Of a stretch of 64,000 nucleotides of DNA, positions 63,657-64,000 are shown piece after piece. The translations under genes and the position numbers were made by a program. The notes beneath the pieces are model-generated. The model was given only the letters and a program-made list of their open reading frames with translations. It had not been told where the DNA came from and did no database searches. The stretch is from DAOUAT01 sp964551735 (lineage in GTDB: Bacteria > Chloroflexota > Anaerolineae > CG2-30-64-16), in contig CAZKEF010000013.1 of assembly GCA_964551735.1 (NCBI GenBank), positions 1-64,000 of the forward strand, given 5' to 3'. Positions within the stretch are counted from its first letter, which is position 1, and the number at the start of each line of letters is the position of its first letter.

Positions 63657-64000
63657 TACCTATCCACTTCCCCCAACACAATATCAACCGCCCCCAAGAT
63701 CACGACCGAGTCCGCGACCTTGTGGCCGAGGCACATCTTCTCCAGGCTGGTCAGGTTGATGAAGGTTGGGGCGCGGACATGATACCGATACGGGGTGGGT
63801 TTGCCGTCGCTGACCACAAAGTACCCCAGCTCGCCCTTGGGCCCTTCAATGCGGGAATACGCTTCGCCGGCCGGCACGCGCACCTGGTGCGCTTTCTTGC
63901 CCGGCGGCATGATCGGCCCTTCGGGCAGGCCGTCCAGCGCCTGTTTCAGGATGCGCAGGCTCTGATAGATCTCGTCCATGCGGACGCGGAAGCGCGCCCA
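63656..64000 (-). CDS. nuoD: NADH-quinone oxidoreductase subunit D, C-terminal part
   Basis: Open at the right edge; 115 residues remain (WARFRVRMDEIYQSLRIL at the edge, then RIEGPKGELGYFVVSDGKPTPYRYHVRAPTFINLT and a final DSVVILGAVDIVLGEVDR). This is the C-terminus of the 49-kDa quinone-site subunit, whose C-terminal part is conserved from complex I to [NiFe] hydrogenases. Same strand as nuoI, which follows after 103 bp; no nuoH lies between them. Confidence 0.93.
   Translation of the reverse strand, partial: WARFRVRMDEIYQSLRILKQALDGLPEGPIMPPGKKAHQVRVPAGEAYSRIEGPKGELGYFVVSDGKPTPYRYHVRAPTFINLTSLEKMCLGHKVADSVVILGAVDIVLGEVDR

Overview
The window is GC-rich bacterial chromosome, densely coded on both strands. 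Gene content (KorAB, a branched-chain-type 2-oxoacid dehydrogenase, an Hdr-like membrane Fe-S protein, complex I genes, a large exopolysaccharide locus, many short tandem and palindromic repeats) suggests a Chloroflexota member, probably of the Anaerolineae/Caldilineae kind. That placement is inference; there is no rRNA or other marker in the window.

Region 1 (1-6.9 kb). A 5'-truncated TniQ/TnsD-like gene ends against inverted and direct repeats that stop 6 bp short of the radC stop codon, which looks like the end of a Tn7-like element docked at the 3' end of radC. Then come galE with a good promoter and a strong terminator hairpin, a small membrane protein, the plsX-fabF lipid operon and a tRNA-Leu(GAG) with near-perfect promoters.

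Region 2 (7.1-39.4 kb) is an exopolysaccharide super-locus. Nucleotide-sugar and sulfate-activation genes come first: UDP-sugar dehydrogenase, TSUP exporter, CysD, CysNC, RmlA, Sat-CysC, FKP and a GDP-mannose 3,5-epimerase-like gene, interspersed with two MNT-HEPN pairs. A visibly AT-richer ten-gene block follows (about 22.0-33.0 kb: TPR protein, Wzy, acyltransferase, Wzx, two GT4, GNAT, FemAB-like, DegT aminotransferase, initiating sugar transferase). It ends beside the stump of another DegT aminotransferase, so it reads as a swapped serotype cassette. A WbpM/PglF-like dehydratase, a nucleotidyltransferase, an O-antigen ligase and a GT39-like membrane glycosyltransferase complete the locus. 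Two copies of a two-hairpin element with compensatory changes flank the ligase-GT39 pair.

Region 3 (39.5-64 kb) is central metabolism: PrxQ; a GntR regulator with KorA-KorB; then on the minus strand glutamate dehydrogenase, an M20 amidohydrolase, two flavin reductases, DUF1786, LipA, a DUF433/DUF5615 toxin-antitoxin pair, LpdA, E2, E1beta and E1alpha, an Hdr-like membrane Fe-S protein, an Mrp ATPase, a FAD amine-oxidase-like protein, a CxxCH protein, a DUF1858 protein, a UPF0173 hydrolase, NuoI with a repeat-built C-terminal tail, and the 3' end of nuoD.

Repeats are a theme. G-rich and other tandem repeats sit in frame inside FKP and the dehydratase gene. A TACTGCGTA-type repeat recurs in the leaders of minus-strand genes. 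Two copies of a small element with perfect 10-11 bp terminal inverted repeats lie near 21.9 and 61.0 kb, and several large palindromes separate genes.
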